In this document: piece after piece, positions 5,694-5,710 of the stretch
How the letters are laid out: every line of letters begins with the position of its first letter
Position numbering within the stretch: position 1 is the stretch's first letter
Assembly: GCA_020048295.1 (NCBI GenBank)
Contig: JAIFMT010000249.1
Coordinates: 1 to 5,710 of the forward strand
Direction: 5' to 3'
Source: Rhodoferax sp.
GTDB taxonomy: Bacteria > Pseudomonadota > Gammaproteobacteria > Burkholderiales > Burkholderiaceae
DNA length: 5,710 nucleotides
Position numbers and translations under genes: made by a program
The notes under the pieces: generated by a model
What the model saw: only the letters and a program-made list of their open reading frames with translations
Told to the model about the DNA's origin: nothing
Databases searched by the model: none

Positions 5694-5710
5694 CCACCCA
5701 TAGGCTGGAA

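Overview
The window looks like chromosomal DNA of a betaproteobacterium, most likely Comamonadaceae (Rhodoferax/Polaromonas-like). The reasons are the high-GC coding style, the QseBC/PmrAB-type two-component pair, the cytochrome set, and an intergenic repeat style near the right end that I associate with that family. The genus is an inference.

Layout: positions 1-5200 hold a compact, self-contained locus of two convergent operons. The left operon (+ strand) encodes a catalytically dead, IS630-transposase-derived helix-turn-helix protein (73-882), an OmpR-family response regulator (911-1573) and its sensor histidine kinase (1584-2993). The right operon (- strand, read from 5130 down to 2976) encodes a small monoheme c-type cytochrome of the SHP/DUF1924 family (sphaeroides heme protein, an oxygen-binding cytochrome c), a stand-alone diheme cytochrome c (DHC), and a membrane cytochrome b561 fused at its C-terminus to a second DHC domain. 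The two operons meet tail to tail with an 18-bp overlap of coding sequence.

The strongest new observation is that both operons start with almost the same promoter layout: a degenerate hexamer, 5 bp, a perfect CTTAAG, exactly 10 bp, then YATGCT, then 33-34 bp to the start codon. The CTTAAG-N5-CTTAAG-like direct repeat is what is expected for a PmrA/QseB-type regulator. The response regulator in the locus therefore probably controls its own operon and the cytochrome operon together. The second notable point is the transposase-derived protein. It keeps an open frame and the N-terminal DNA-binding half but has lost the DDE catalytic residues, and it appears to be the first gene of the regulatory operon, which suggests domestication as a regulator.

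Working model: the kinase senses a periplasmic signal and the response regulator turns on the cytochromes. Electrons pass from the quinol pool through b561 and its DHC domain, via soluble DHC, to SHP, which may bind O2 or NO-type ligands. The role of the transposase-derived protein is unknown.

Positions 5200-5710 are non-functional or accessory DNA: a REP-like hairpin, a frameshifted and internally deleted remnant of a type IIG restriction-modification enzyme (5297-5571), an intergenic hairpin repeat, and a possible IS21-like end at the window edge. I saw no tRNA, rRNA or CRISPR.
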